Below, one piece after another: positions 1 to 8,852 of a DNA stretch of 64,000 nt (position 1 is its first letter; each line of letters begins with the position of its first letter). The DNA comes from Sulfurimonas xiamenensis. Lineage in GTDB: Bacteria > Campylobacterota > Campylobacteria > Campylobacterales > Sulfurimonadaceae. Under the pieces are notes generated by a model. It did not search any database, was not told the DNA's origin, and was given only the letters and a program-made list of their open reading frames with translations. The position numbers and the translations under genes are program-made. The stretch lies in assembly GCF_009258045.1 (NCBI RefSeq), contig NZ_CP041166.1, positions 930,001 to 994,000 on the forward strand. Direction: 5' to 3'.

Positions 1-977
1 GAGGAACTCTTAGTCACGATGATGAATTTTTAATCTCTATGCTTGGTATGCACGGCTCATATGCTGCGAATATGGCTATGAGTGAAACAGATTTAGTAAT
101 AGCTCTTGGTGCTAGATTTGATGACCGTGTAACAGGTAAACTTTCAGAGTTTGCTAAAAATGCCGGTGTTATTCATGTGGATATAGATCCTGCTAGTATT
201 TCAAAGCTTGTAAATGCTGACTATCCAATAGTGGGTGATGTTAAAAATGTTGTTGGTGAAATGTTAAAATTGTCATCCAGTGTTAATCCTGCAAAATATA
301 CAGCATGGAGAGATACTATAAATAATTTTAATGAACTTCATCCGTTGGCGTATCATGAAGATACAGATAGATTGAAGCCTCAATGGGTTATACAGAGAGT
401 AGGGGAACTTTTAGGAGATAGTGCGAATATCTCAACGGATGTTGGACAACATCAAATGTGGACAGCGCAATTTTATCCTTTTACTCGTCCTCGTCAGTTT
501 ATAAGTTCAGGCGGACTTGGAACTATGGGATTTGGTTTTCCTGCAGCTATGGGTGTTAAAGCAGCATCACCTGATAAAATAAGTATAAATTTTACAGGAG
601 ATGGTTCAATTTTGATGAATTGTCAAGAGTTAATGACTGCAGTTGAGAAAAAACTGCCGGTTATTAATATTATATTAAATAATAATTATCTTGGAATGGT
701 TCGTCAGTGGCAGACTCTTTTTTATGATAAAAGACACAGTGAAACTGATTTAAGTGTTCAACCCGATTTTGTAAAGCTTGCAGAAGCATTTGGTGGAATA
801 GGATTTAGAGTCAAAACGAAAGAGGAGTTTGACGCAGCACTTAAAGAAGCAGTTGATAAAAATGTTGTTACATTTATAGATGTTGTTGTAGAGAGATTAG
901 AAAATGTTATGCCGATGGTACCGTCCGGCGGTTCACTGTTTAACATGATGCTATTAGAGAAAAAGGAGAAAAAATAA
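1..977 (+). CDS. ilvI: Acetolactate synthase, large (catalytic) subunit, 5'-truncated by window
   Basis: Condenses two pyruvates, or pyruvate with 2-oxobutyrate, in the first common step of valine, leucine and isoleucine synthesis; uses TPP, FAD and Mg. The reading frame is open from base 3, so the gene starts before the window; the first in-frame ATG at 39 is internal (family motif LGMHGSYAAN). The TPP/Mg motif GDGS lies near base 600, followed by LNNNYLGMVRQWQ. About 325 C-terminal residues of a usual ~565 are visible. It overlaps ilvH by one base (TAATG), so the two subunits are probably translationally coupled. The ilvI-ilvH-lpxD order matches C. jejuni as I recall it. ilvB is an equally used name. 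Confidence 0.95.
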   Translation, partial: GTLSHDDEFLISMLGMHGSYAANMAMSETDLVIALGARFDDRVTGKLSEFAKNAGVIHVDIDPASISKLVNADYPIVGDVKNVVGEMLKLSSSVNPAKYTAWRDTINNFNELHPLAYHEDTDRLKPQWVIQRVGELLGDSANISTDVGQHQMWTAQFYPFTRPRQFISSGGLGTMGFGFPAAMGVKAASPDKISINFTGDGSILMNCQELMTAVEKKLPVINIILNNNYLGMVRQWQTLFYDKRHSETDLSVQPDFVKLAEAFGGIGFRVKTKEEFDAALKEAVDKNVVTFIDVVVERLENVMPMVPSGGSLFNMMLLEKKEKK

Positions 978-1450
978 TGGAGAAAAGTGAAAGAAGAGTT
1001 ATTTCTGTTATTGTTGTAAATGAAGCAAGTGTTTTGTCTCGAATTACAGATCTTTTTTCCGGACGGGGATACAATATTACATCATTGACGGTAGCGCCTA
1101 TTCCAGAGAGCAAGTATTCAAGACTTACTATTGTTACTTCAGGTTCAGTGCGGGTTATAGAGCAGATAATAAAACAACTTCATAAACTTATTCCTGTTTT
1201 AAAAGTTTATGAACACGCTGATTTAGTTGAAAAAGAGATGGCATTGGTCAAATTTCCTTTAACTGAAGATATTACAGAAATAAGCATTTTATGTTCTGCT
1301 TACAATGGTAAAATTGTTAATGTCGGAGAGAATGTAATTATAACAATGGTTGCAGATGAACCAAAAAGAGTGGAGAACTTTTTAAAAATTATCAATAAAT
1401 ATAACCCAAAAGAGATTGTAAGAAGCGGTGCTGTAGCACTAGAGAGATAA
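977..1450 (+). CDS. ilvH: Acetolactate synthase, small (regulatory) subunit
   Basis: Regulatory partner of the large subunit; in this family it activates the catalytic subunit and confers valine feedback inhibition. The 157-aa protein has an N-terminal ACT domain (about residues 6-80, with [18 protein letters not shown] and the [11 protein letters not shown] segment) and the C-terminal domain typical of IlvH/IlvN (about 85-155). Length is normal (E. coli IlvH about 163 aa). The ATG shares its A with the ilvI stop codon. lpxD follows after 5 bases, so the operon probably continues into lipid A genes. Assignment is secure; the effector amino acid is inferred from family only. Confidence 0.95.
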   Translation: MEKSERRVISVIVVNEASVLSRITDLFSGRGYNITSLTVAPIPESKYSRLTIVTSGSVRVIEQIIKQLHKLIPVLKVYEHADLVEKEMALVKFPLTEDITEISILCSAYNGKIVNVGENVIITMVADEPKRVENFLKIINKYNPKEIVRSGAVALER

Positions 1451-1455
1451 ATCAA

Positions 1456-2406
1456 GTGCTTTTGAGTGATGTAGCTTCGCATCTAAAGCTTGAGTTTTTG
1501 GGCAAAGATATAGAGATAGAGTCCATGAATGAACTTTCTCTCTCTTCATCATCACAATTAGCATTTGCAATACATAAAAAATACTCTTACGAATTAAAAT
1601 CTTCCAAAGCCAAAGCTTTTTTAATAACAAATGCATTAATTGAACATCTTCCTGAAGACTCTTCTTATATAATTTGTGAAGATGTCTCTATCTCCATGGC
1701 AGAAGCTACAAAACTTTTTTACAAAAAACCCATTGAGCAGCGGCTTTCGCATGCAGTAGTGGGTCAAGAGTGTTATATAGACGCTATGGCAAAGGTGGAA
1801 AAAGGTGTAGTTATTGGCTCAAATGTTACTGTAATGGCGGGTGCATATATTGGGACAAATGTTGTAATCGGTGATAACACTATAATATATCCAAATGTGA
1901 CCATCTATAGAGACAGTGTTGTTGGAAGTGATTGTATCATTCATGCAGGAAGTGTAATCGGTGCTGATGGATTTGGTTTTTCTCATACAAAAGAGGGTAA
2001 GCATATAAAAATTTATCAAAACGGAAATGTTATCATAGAAAATGATGTAGAGATTGGTGCAAACTGTGCAATAGATAGGGCAGTTTTTAATTCTACTATT
2101 ATTAGACGCGGTACAAAACTGGATAATTTTATCCATATTGCACACAATTGTGATATTGGAGAGTATTCTCTCTTCGTTGCCCAAACAGGAGTTGGCGGTT
2201 CTACGACATTAGGACGCAATTGTGTGGTAAGTGGGCAGAGTGCTTTTAGCGATCATTTGGATATAGCACCTTTTTCCACTTTTACTGCAAGAAGCGGAGT
2301 AACAAAAAGCATAAGCAATAGCGGCGGAGTTTACAGCGGGTTTCCGTTAATGAATCATAGAGATTGGAAAAAATTGCAAGCAAGGATAGCAAAGCTTAAT
2401 GATTAG
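1456..2406 (+). CDS. lpxD: UDP-3-O-acylglucosamine N-acyltransferase, copy 1
   Basis: Transfers a hydroxyacyl chain from acyl-ACP to the amino group of UDP-3-O-acyl-glucosamine in lipid A synthesis. The 316 aa comprise an LpxD N-terminal uridine-binding domain (about 1-100), a left-handed beta-helix of hexapeptide repeats (about 105-285) and a C-terminal helix. The family catalytic His is present in HIAHN (H230), as is the second conserved His in SDHLDI (H267). Start is GTG at 1456; a TTG at 1462 is an alternative that removes two residues. It is followed at once by a second, co-linear lpxD of identical length, so this pair arose by tandem duplication. Which copy makes the housekeeping lipid A is not visible. 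Confidence 0.9.
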   Translation: MLLSDVASHLKLEFLGKDIEIESMNELSLSSSSQLAFAIHKKYSYELKSSKAKAFLITNALIEHLPEDSSYIICEDVSISMAEATKLFYKKPIEQRLSHAVVGQECYIDAMAKVEKGVVIGSNVTVMAGAYIGTNVVIGDNTIIYPNVTIYRDSVVGSDCIIHAGSVIGADGFGFSHTKEGKHIKIYQNGNVIIENDVEIGANCAIDRAVFNSTIIRRGTKLDNFIHIAHNCDIGEYSLFVAQTGVGGSTTLGRNCVVSGQSAFSDHLDIAPFSTFTARSGVTKSISNSGGVYSGFPLMNHRDWKKLQARIAKLND

Positions 2407-2415
2407 GAGTGAAAA

Positions 2416-3366
2416 ATGGATTTAAAAGAGATTGCAAAAATTTTAAAGTGTGATTTTAGCGGTGAGAATTTTGAAGTAACAAAGATGAATACTCTTCGTG
2501 ATGCCAAGAAAAGCGAAATATCTTTTGTAGCAAATTCAAAATATATAAAAGAGATACAAGACTCAAATGCAGGTGCTATTATAGTTGATAGATCTACAAA
2601 AGAGTTTGTTCCTAAAGATACTATTGCTTTAGTTGTTGACAATCCATACTGGGAGATGGCAACGCTCTCAAAATATTTTGCACCTCCTATCGAAGATGAA
2701 ACTTTAGCAGAACCTAAAATAGGCAAGGGAAGTGTTGTTTCGCCAAAAGCAGAGATTGCAAAAGGCGCTGTAATAGGCGAAAATTGTACTATTATGGCAC
2801 ATGTTTATATTGGTGCCAACAGTGTAATCGGTAATAATACTATCATCTATCCAAGTGTTAGCATATACAGAGACTGCAGAGTAGGAAGCAACTGTATTAT
2901 TCATGCAAACACAACAATCGGAAGTGATGGTTTTGGTTTTGCAACAAACAAGATGGGTGAGCATAGAAAAATATACCAAAACGGCAATGTGGTTATAGAA
3001 GATGATGTAGAAATCGGAAGCTCTACTACCATAGACAGAGCAGTTTTTGGAACTACTCTTATCAAATATGGCGTAAGAATTGATAATCTTGTTCAAATCG
3101 GACACAACTGTGTAATAGGTGAGCACTCTGTTCTGGTTGCTCAAGCAGGAATTTCCGGCTCTACAACAATGGGAAGAAATGTTGTAATGGGAGGACAGAG
3201 TGCAACAGCAGGACATTTAAATATTGCTCCTTTTACAACAATGGCGGCTAGAAGTGGAGTAACAAAGAGTATAAATCAAAGCGGCTTAACATTTGCAGGA
3301 TTTCCGTTGATGGAACATAAATTATGGTTGAAACTTCAGGCAAAAATTGCTAGACTTATTAAATAA
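2416..3366 (+). CDS. lpxD: UDP-3-O-acylglucosamine N-acyltransferase, copy 2
   Basis: Second of two adjacent LpxD paralogues, also 316 aa and alignable to copy 1 without visible gaps (for example DGFGF at residues 171-175 and IYQNGNV at 186-192 in both). The catalytic His lies in QIGHN (H230) and the second in AGHLNI (H267), so both copies look active. An AGGAG ribosome site at 2405-2409 lies inside the end of copy 1, giving tight coupling. Divergence is concentrated in the N-terminal domain, where substrate or acyl chain contacts could differ. Campylobacter lipid A can carry diaminoglucose, so a second N-acyltransferase could serve a different sugar or acyl chain; this is inference. Confidence 0.92.
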   Translation: MDLKEIAKILKCDFSGENFEVTKMNTLRDAKKSEISFVANSKYIKEIQDSNAGAIIVDRSTKEFVPKDTIALVVDNPYWEMATLSKYFAPPIEDETLAEPKIGKGSVVSPKAEIAKGAVIGENCTIMAHVYIGANSVIGNNTIIYPSVSIYRDCRVGSNCIIHANTTIGSDGFGFATNKMGEHRKIYQNGNVVIEDDVEIGSSTTIDRAVFGTTLIKYGVRIDNLVQIGHNCVIGEHSVLVAQAGISGSTTMGRNVVMGGQSATAGHLNIAPFTTMAARSGVTKSINQSGLTFAGFPLMEHKLWLKLQAKIARLIK

Positions 3367-3382
3367 TATAAAAGGAGTTGGA

Positions 3383-3586
3383 ATGTCAAAAACTATTGAG
3401 CTACATGGAACACAAAAAGGTGTTATAACTATTATTAAAATGGATGAGCCGTATGGTGCAGGCAGTGGTAGTGTTGCTAGTATAGGTATATCTTTAGCAG
3501 GAAATGAAAATGAGCCTGAGTGGAAAGTTCATATTCCTCTTGAAAATCTGGATGAAGTCATAAAGGCTCTTAAAGAGTTAAAATAG
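3383..3586 (+). CDS. Small conserved-type hypothetical protein, 67 aa
   Basis: I do not recognise this family. The best start is ATG at 3383 with AAAGGAG at 3371-3377; an upstream in-frame ATG at 3347 lies within lpxD and lacks such a site. The protein has no signal peptide, membrane segment or Cys. It contains a Gly/Ser-rich stretch (GAGSGSVASIGISLAG) and ends in an amphipathic helix (LENLDEVIKALKELK), suggesting a small cytoplasmic alpha/beta protein. It sits between lpxD copy 2 and tamA on the same strand with short gaps, so it is probably co-transcribed with envelope genes, but no function follows from that. Confidence 0.75.
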   Translation: MSKTIELHGTQKGVITIIKMDEPYGAGSGSVASIGISLAGNENEPEWKVHIPLENLDEVIKALKELK

Positions 3587-3602
3587 CATTGTGGGGGTGT
3601 AG

Positions 3603-5300
3603 TTGAAAAAGAAGCTTTTTACCTTTTTTTTATTCTCTGCACTTCTTTTTGCGAAAGAGTATCTACTGCTTTTTAGCGGAAATAAAGAGCTTTCATCAAA
3701 AGAACTTTATAGTGTTCTCGACCTGCATAAACCATACTTTTATGAGTTTTATGTGGATGAGCCTGTTATTGAATTTAAAAATATAGAATTAACCATGCAG
3801 GCTCTTAAGGATTACTATAAATCAAAAGGCTTTTACCACACAAATATATCTTATCTAAAAGATAAAAATTCAATAACTCTTCTTATTGAAGAAAATAACC
3901 CTATTATAGTTAAAAGTGTAACTTTTATATCAAACTTGGATATTTCTAAAAAGATTCCCTTTAAAGAGGGTGAAATATTTAGTGCTGATAAATTTACACA
4001 GAGTAAGAAAGATATAAAACTGATCTATGCAAATAGCCATTTTTGCAACGCTTCTCTTGATGCAAAAGCTTGGATAGATATAGAGCAAAATTTTGCCTAT
4101 TTAGCATATGAAGTTATGCAAAATAAGAGATGTTATTTTGGCAATATAGAAATAATACCTACAAAAAATATTGATGCTGATATATTAAAGTCTCTTATAT
4201 ATTTTGAAGAAGGTGAGCCTTTTTCTACTAATAAAATAACAAGAAGTTATGAGAGCTTATATGGATATGAAGGTATTTCAAAATCTATAATCAATACAAA
4301 TATAAAGAAAAATAATAGAGTTGATATAAGTATAAATACAATAGAAAATGAAAAACCTGTTCGTTTTATGGCCGGCTTAGGTGCTAGCAGTGATGAAGGC
4401 GTTATGTTTTTTCTTGGAATTAAACATAGAAATTTTTTAGGAAATCTCAAAAGTTTGGGAGCTGAGACAAGAGTAACTCAAATAAAACAGACCATAAAAA
4501 CAAATTTTGATATGCCGCTTATAAATAGAAATTTTATAGGTTTTGAAGTTGGTTATGAAAATGAAGATTTTATAACTTTTAAAGAAGAGAGAATATTTGC
4601 TGATCTTTTTTTAAAACAAAAAGTTTCCTTCTATACAACATTTAAAGAGAGTATACTTTTTGATAAAGCAAAAACTTATGATATTAATGATGAAACTCTA
4701 TTTCCAAAAAGTTCTCTTTTTGTAGTATCTCCAAAACTTGAATGGAATTATGATACAAGAGATAAAATATTAGATCCAAGATCTGGGTATTTTATAAATT
4801 CTCAAATAAGCGGCTCTGTAAAGAGTGCTGTTTCTGATGCATCATATTATAAATTTAAATTAAACGGCGGTTACATACTCCCTATCAATGACTATATTGT
4901 TGGTTTAAAAGCAACTTTTGGAACATTAAGCATAAGTGATGGGTATATCCCATCTTCTTACCGTTTTTTTGCCGGCGGAATGTACAGCAATCGTGCTTAT
5001 GGTTATAGAAAATTAGGTCCGACAGATGATAAAAACAACCCTATAGGCTCTGATTCAATTATAGAAACTACAGCTGAAGTTAGATTTAATATTTACAAAG
5101 ATTTAAGAGGAGTTCTTTTTAGCGATACTACATTTTTGGGAAATGACAGCACTCCCAATTATGACAATGGATATTATAGTGCAGGATTTGGACTTCGCTA
5201 CAATACACCAGTCGGACCAATTGCAATTGATGCAGGATTTGATATAGAAAATCCTATGAAACAATATGCTATACATTTTCATATCGGAGAGCTGTTTTGA
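3603..5300 (+). CDS. tamA: Omp85-family outer membrane protein, TamA-like
   Basis: Outer membrane component of the translocation and assembly module, which helps insert some beta-barrel proteins. A signal peptide is evident (KKKLFTFFLFSALLFA), then POTRA-like repeats (about residues 25-250) and a C-terminal 16-stranded Omp85 barrel (about 255-565) ending in an aromatic-rich strand (AIHFHIGELF). At 565 aa it is shorter than BamA (usually above 700 aa) and near TamA size (about 577 in E. coli). Start is TTG at 3603 after a G-rich site around 3592-3598. The next gene is tamB, overlapping at TTGA, which supports TamA over BamA. Confidence 0.88.
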   Translation: MKKKLFTFFLFSALLFAKEYLLLFSGNKELSSKELYSVLDLHKPYFYEFYVDEPVIEFKNIELTMQALKDYYKSKGFYHTNISYLKDKNSITLLIEENNPIIVKSVTFISNLDISKKIPFKEGEIFSADKFTQSKKDIKLIYANSHFCNASLDAKAWIDIEQNFAYLAYEVMQNKRCYFGNIEIIPTKNIDADILKSLIYFEEGEPFSTNKITRSYESLYGYEGISKSIINTNIKKNNRVDISINTIENEKPVRFMAGLGASSDEGVMFFLGIKHRNFLGNLKSLGAETRVTQIKQTIKTNFDMPLINRNFIGFEVGYENEDFITFKEERIFADLFLKQKVSFYTTFKESILFDKAKTYDINDETLFPKSSLFVVSPKLEWNYDTRDKILDPRSGYFINSQISGSVKSAVSDASYYKFKLNGGYILPINDYIVGLKATFGTLSISDGYIPSSYRFFAGGMYSNRAYGYRKLGPTDDKNNPIGSDSIIETTAEVRFNIYKDLRGVLFSDTTFLGNDSTPNYDNGYYSAGFGLRYNTPVGPIAIDAGFDIENPMKQYAIHFHIGELF

Positions 5301-7948
5301 TAAAAAAAACTTATCTTTTTTTTCAAATTATCACAATATTTGCACTCTTTATAGCAACTGTTACTATTTTTATTTTATTTCAAAAAGATATTGTGCCATA
5401 TTTGGCCCAGAAATATTTAAAAGAGTATAAAGTAGAGTATAGTTTGATAGAGGGCACTCTGTATAGCGGAGTTGTTATTAAAGATTTTAAATATGAAGAG
5501 AGTATAAAAATTGATGAGCTTAGGGTAGATTATAATCTTTTGATGTTGATACATCCGACTCCAAGAATAGAATATATAGGTGCAAAGGGAGTTGTGATAG
5601 ATGCAGATAAGATTTTAAAATCATCCAGCGATAAAGCACAAAAATCAAAATTTGCATTTAATATTTCAAAAATAGATGTAAAAGATGCAAATATTAACTA
5701 TAAAAATAAACTCTACACTTTCAATTTAGAGGGTTTTGATTTTAGTTTTAGAGATAAAATCGACCTTGAAAAAATAGAGCTTGAATCGAAAACACCTTAT
5801 GGTTTGCTTTCTCTCAGTGGGCAGATAAAATCAAATAATTTAAAAGCGCAATCAACTGTTTTAATAGATAAGAAAATAAAAAGTAAGTATCTATATTTTT
5901 TAACATATACTCCAGAAAAATTTGATGTAGATTTAGATGTATCAATGAAAAAAATATCTTTAAAAACATCATTAAAAAAGATTATTTTTAAGGATATTAA
6001 AAACATTGAATTAAACAATACAAACATAAATTTAATATATAAGTTTAAAGATGATTTTTTTGTTGTTAATTCAGACTATGGTGCTTTTTATGAGAGGAGT
6101 GAAATTTTTGTAAAACAGGAAACTTTAGTTACATTTGATTTAAAAGTTGATTCTAAATTAGATGCAGAGATAATAAAAGATGAGTTAAATCTGCCTTTTA
6201 AAAATTTTGCACTAAAGATAAATAAAGATGAAAATTTTACAAAAATTGATTTTGATGCGCAAGATATTGAAGTAAATGCCAAGACTAAAGATTACAAAAA
6301 TTTTATTTTAAAAGCAGATACAAAATATGCATATTTAGATGGAATATTTGAGAGAGACAACAACGCTTCAACGCTGCACGGTCAGCTTTATCCAAAAAAA
6401 GAGGCACCTTTTATAAAAGAGTATTATCATGAGAAATTTTCCAAAATAAATCTTTTTGTATCAAAAGATAAAGATACTATAAGAGGCAATATAAATGCAG
6501 ATATTTTTTCTTTAACACTCTTTAATGATGATAAAGGAGCTCTTAAAGGTTTAGCTAAAATCGGCTCTAGCAAGTTTAACATAGAGGGAGATTTAAATAA
6601 AAAAGTACTTAACATTGACTCAGAATTAGAGTCTCTAAATACTCTATTGCATGAACTTGATTTAAATACACTTGATGAGGATATGTTTTTTGATGCAAAA
6701 GCAACTATAAAAGCAGATATATCTTATAAAGATACATTTGAGATAAAAACAAGATTAGATATTCCATGGTATAAAGTTAAACTTGATACTAAAACTATAT
6801 ATACGGGAGAAGATGCTTTTTTTGAGTTTTTTTATAAAAATTCTCAAGCAACTCTGCAAAGATACGGTTTTAAAGTTGTAAATTATAATATTTACTCAAA
6901 TAGAGCCTCAAAAATTATTTTAAACGAAAAAGGCGAGCTAGAGCTTAAAGAGTTTTGGGTTTATGATAATTTGCTATTACAAGGAATATTAAGACCATCT
7001 GATATGAGTGCAGATATTAATATAAAAAGTGATAAATTTCATTATAAATCAGATGATGCCAATGTAACTTTAAAAATGGATTTGCAAGCAAGCATTGATA
7101 GCAGCGGTAAACAAAATGTTACAGGTGATATAACTGTTTTAGACGGCATAGTTACATATGCTCCTAAAAAAGAGCATGTTATTGGTGATGAAGATATTAT
7201 AATTATTCAAGATATAAAACCAGAGAAGAAAAAAGTAGATAGAGCATTAAGTATATCTATAAACTCACTAAAACCAATAAAGTATAAAATAAAAGAAGTT
7301 GATCTTTTATTTACTCCAAATTTAACGCTTTATCAAGAGACAAACAGCACAATGCAGATACTTGGGACGGTACAAATTAACAAAGGAACCATTAATATAA
7401 GTGACAGAGTTTTCGAGTTTGATGAGAGCGAAATATATTTTGTTGATGATAAATATACAAATCCTTATCTAAATTTAAATCTGCACTATTATACGCTTGA
7501 TAACATAGACATAGAGATATATATTACAAATAGAGTAAATTCTCCTGTAATTATTTTTGCTTCAAATCCTCAAATGAGTCAAGAAGACATTATGTCATAT
7601 ATTTTATTTGGCGCTGCTGCTTCATCTGTTTTTGATACAAGTGAAGATAGTTCTAAAACTTCTCTAAGTAATCTGCTTTTAGGTGCGGGTTTAAAAGAGA
7701 TGCTTAATAAATCAACAAATTTAAAAATAGATACTTTAAATATTTTAACAAATGAAGAGGGAACTCTTGGATATGAGATAGGAACACGCTTTGGCAAAAA
7801 TATCCGTCTTGTTTATAGAAATGATGAGATATCAACTATAATATTGCAATATAGTATAAGCAAGTCAATAAGAATTGATGTAGATGTAAAAGAGACAGGG
7901 CAGGGAGTCGGTATATATTATATAAAAGATTTTAAACTTAAGGAGTGA
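5297..7948 (+). CDS. tamB: Translocation and assembly module protein TamB (DUF490)
   Basis: Inner-membrane-anchored periplasmic protein that works with TamA and, as an AsmA-superfamily member, may conduct phospholipid to the outer membrane. The 883 aa start with one membrane anchor (about residues 5-30), continue as long beta-rich repeats, and end with the conserved DUF490/TamB domain (about 560-883; GTVQINKGTINISDRVFEF and SQEDIMSYILFG are typical). It is shorter than E. coli TamB (1259 aa), in line with other Campylobacterota. Start is TTG at 5297 overlapping the tamA stop (TTGA), implying coupled translation. The stop codon lies in the arm of a hairpin shared with the convergent usp gene. 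Confidence 0.88.
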   Translation: MIKKTYLFFQIITIFALFIATVTIFILFQKDIVPYLAQKYLKEYKVEYSLIEGTLYSGVVIKDFKYEESIKIDELRVDYNLLMLIHPTPRIEYIGAKGVVIDADKILKSSSDKAQKSKFAFNISKIDVKDANINYKNKLYTFNLEGFDFSFRDKIDLEKIELESKTPYGLLSLSGQIKSNNLKAQSTVLIDKKIKSKYLYFLTYTPEKFDVDLDVSMKKISLKTSLKKIIFKDIKNIELNNTNINLIYKFKDDFFVVNSDYGAFYERSEIFVKQETLVTFDLKVDSKLDAEIIKDELNLPFKNFALKINKDENFTKIDFDAQDIEVNAKTKDYKNFILKADTKYAYLDGIFERDNNASTLHGQLYPKKEAPFIKEYYHEKFSKINLFVSKDKDTIRGNINADIFSLTLFNDDKGALKGLAKIGSSKFNIEGDLNKKVLNIDSELESLNTLLHELDLNTLDEDMFFDAKATIKADISYKDTFEIKTRLDIPWYKVKLDTKTIYTGEDAFFEFFYKNSQATLQRYGFKVVNYNIYSNRASKIILNEKGELELKEFWVYDNLLLQGILRPSDMSADINIKSDKFHYKSDDANVTLKMDLQASIDSSGKQNVTGDITVLDGIVTYAPKKEHVIGDEDIIIIQDIKPEKKKVDRALSISINSLKPIKYKIKEVDLLFTPNLTLYQETNSTMQILGTVQINKGTINISDRVFEFDESEIYFVDDKYTNPYLNLNLHYYTLDNIDIEIYITNRVNSPVIIFASNPQMSQEDIMSYILFGAAASSVFDTSEDSSKTSLSNLLLGAGLKEMLNKSTNLKIDTLNILTNEEGTLGYEIGTRFGKNIRLVYRNDEISTIILQYSISKSIRIDVDVKETGQGVGIYYIKDFKLKE

Positions 7949-7964
7949 CAAAAAACTTGTCACT
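7944..7964. terminator. Hairpin between convergent tamB and usp
   Basis: A perfect 8-bp inverted repeat (AGTGACAA / TTGTCACT) with a 5-nt loop lies between the convergent genes and includes the tamB stop codon TGA. There is no clean U-run on either side, so termination strength is uncertain. Confidence 0.45.
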
Positions 7965-7973
7965 GCAAATAAA

Positions 7974-8849
7974 TTATTTTAAAATAATCAGCGGAATTTT
8001 TACATTTTGGATAAGTTTTGTTGTAAAACTTCCAAAAAGAGCTGTCTTTAATTTACCGTGGCTATATGAACCAATTGCCATTATGTCTATATTATTACTT
8101 TTTTGAGAATTTAAAATCTCTTCTAAAGGATCGCCTGATTTTGATATAAACTCACAGTTGAGTGTTTTATCTTGGATTATTTCTTTGGCATTTTCAATTA
8201 ACTCTTGAGATTTTTTTGTATCATTGCAGATATTTATGACAAATCTTTTTATATCCCTTCCCAGCATAGGGGAGGAGGAAACTTCTTCCAGAGCTCTTGT
8301 TGAACCACTTTCACCGTTAAATGCTATCATTACATTTTTTATAGGAGAGTACTCTTTGTTGACTAAAATAATCGGCACATTTACATCTCTTATAATATTT
8401 TCAACCTGAGATCCGATTTCCATAATATCTGAGTTATGGTCAATTCCAGATATTCCAAACAGAACAACTCTCATTTTTTCTTCAAGTTCTTTGAGATTTT
8501 CATATAAAGTGCCATGTCTTTGAGAGATTACAACATCTTCAAAACCGCTGTTTATAACTTTTTCTTTTAAGGATTTTAAAATATCTTTTCCATTGTCAAT
8601 AAGCTTTTTGCTTTCCACGGCATCTTCATCAGAAAGATCATTTAAAAGAGTGTCTCTTTCACCAAAGCCGATGCTTCCAGAGAGGTCACTTTTGGATGAT
8701 ATATGTGTATGTTCTATTGTATTTAATAATACTAACGGCAATTTTAACTCTTTTGCAATATACAGCCCATATTCACAAACAGCTTCAGAATATTTTGAGC
8801 CGTCTATACAGGCAAGTACAGCCTCTTTTATAGTATTTATATTTTGCAT
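7974..8849 (-). CDS. Tandem-domain universal stress protein
   Basis: Cytoplasmic UspA-superfamily protein of 291 aa with two Usp domains (about 1-145 and 150-291). The N-terminal copy begins with EAVLACIDGSKYSEAV; the second carries the nucleotide-binding-like segment GSYSHGKLKTALFGS near residue 265, suggesting ATP or AMP binding in the C-terminal copy. It starts 3 bp downstream of the SulP transporter gene, so the two form an operon, a pairing that suggests the Usp protein modulates or responds to the transporter. Specific role is unknown; stress or energy-state sensing is what the family does. Confidence 0.88.
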   Translation of the reverse strand: MQNINTIKEAVLACIDGSKYSEAVCEYGLYIAKELKLPLVLLNTIEHTHISSKSDLSGSIGFGERDTLLNDLSDEDAVESKKLIDNGKDILKSLKEKVINSGFEDVVISQRHGTLYENLKELEEKMRVVLFGISGIDHNSDIMEIGSQVENIIRDVNVPIILVNKEYSPIKNVMIAFNGESGSTRALEEVSSSPMLGRDIKRFVINICNDTKKSQELIENAKEIIQDKTLNCEFISKSGDPLEEILNSQKSNNIDIMAIGSYSHGKLKTALFGSFTTKLIQNVKIPLIILK

Positions 8850-8852
8850 GCT

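Noticed and set aside
2704..3216. 170-aa minus-strand frame within lpxD copy 2
   Set aside because: Antisense shadow; low-complexity Ser/Tyr/Asn composition and a clear functional gene on the other strand.
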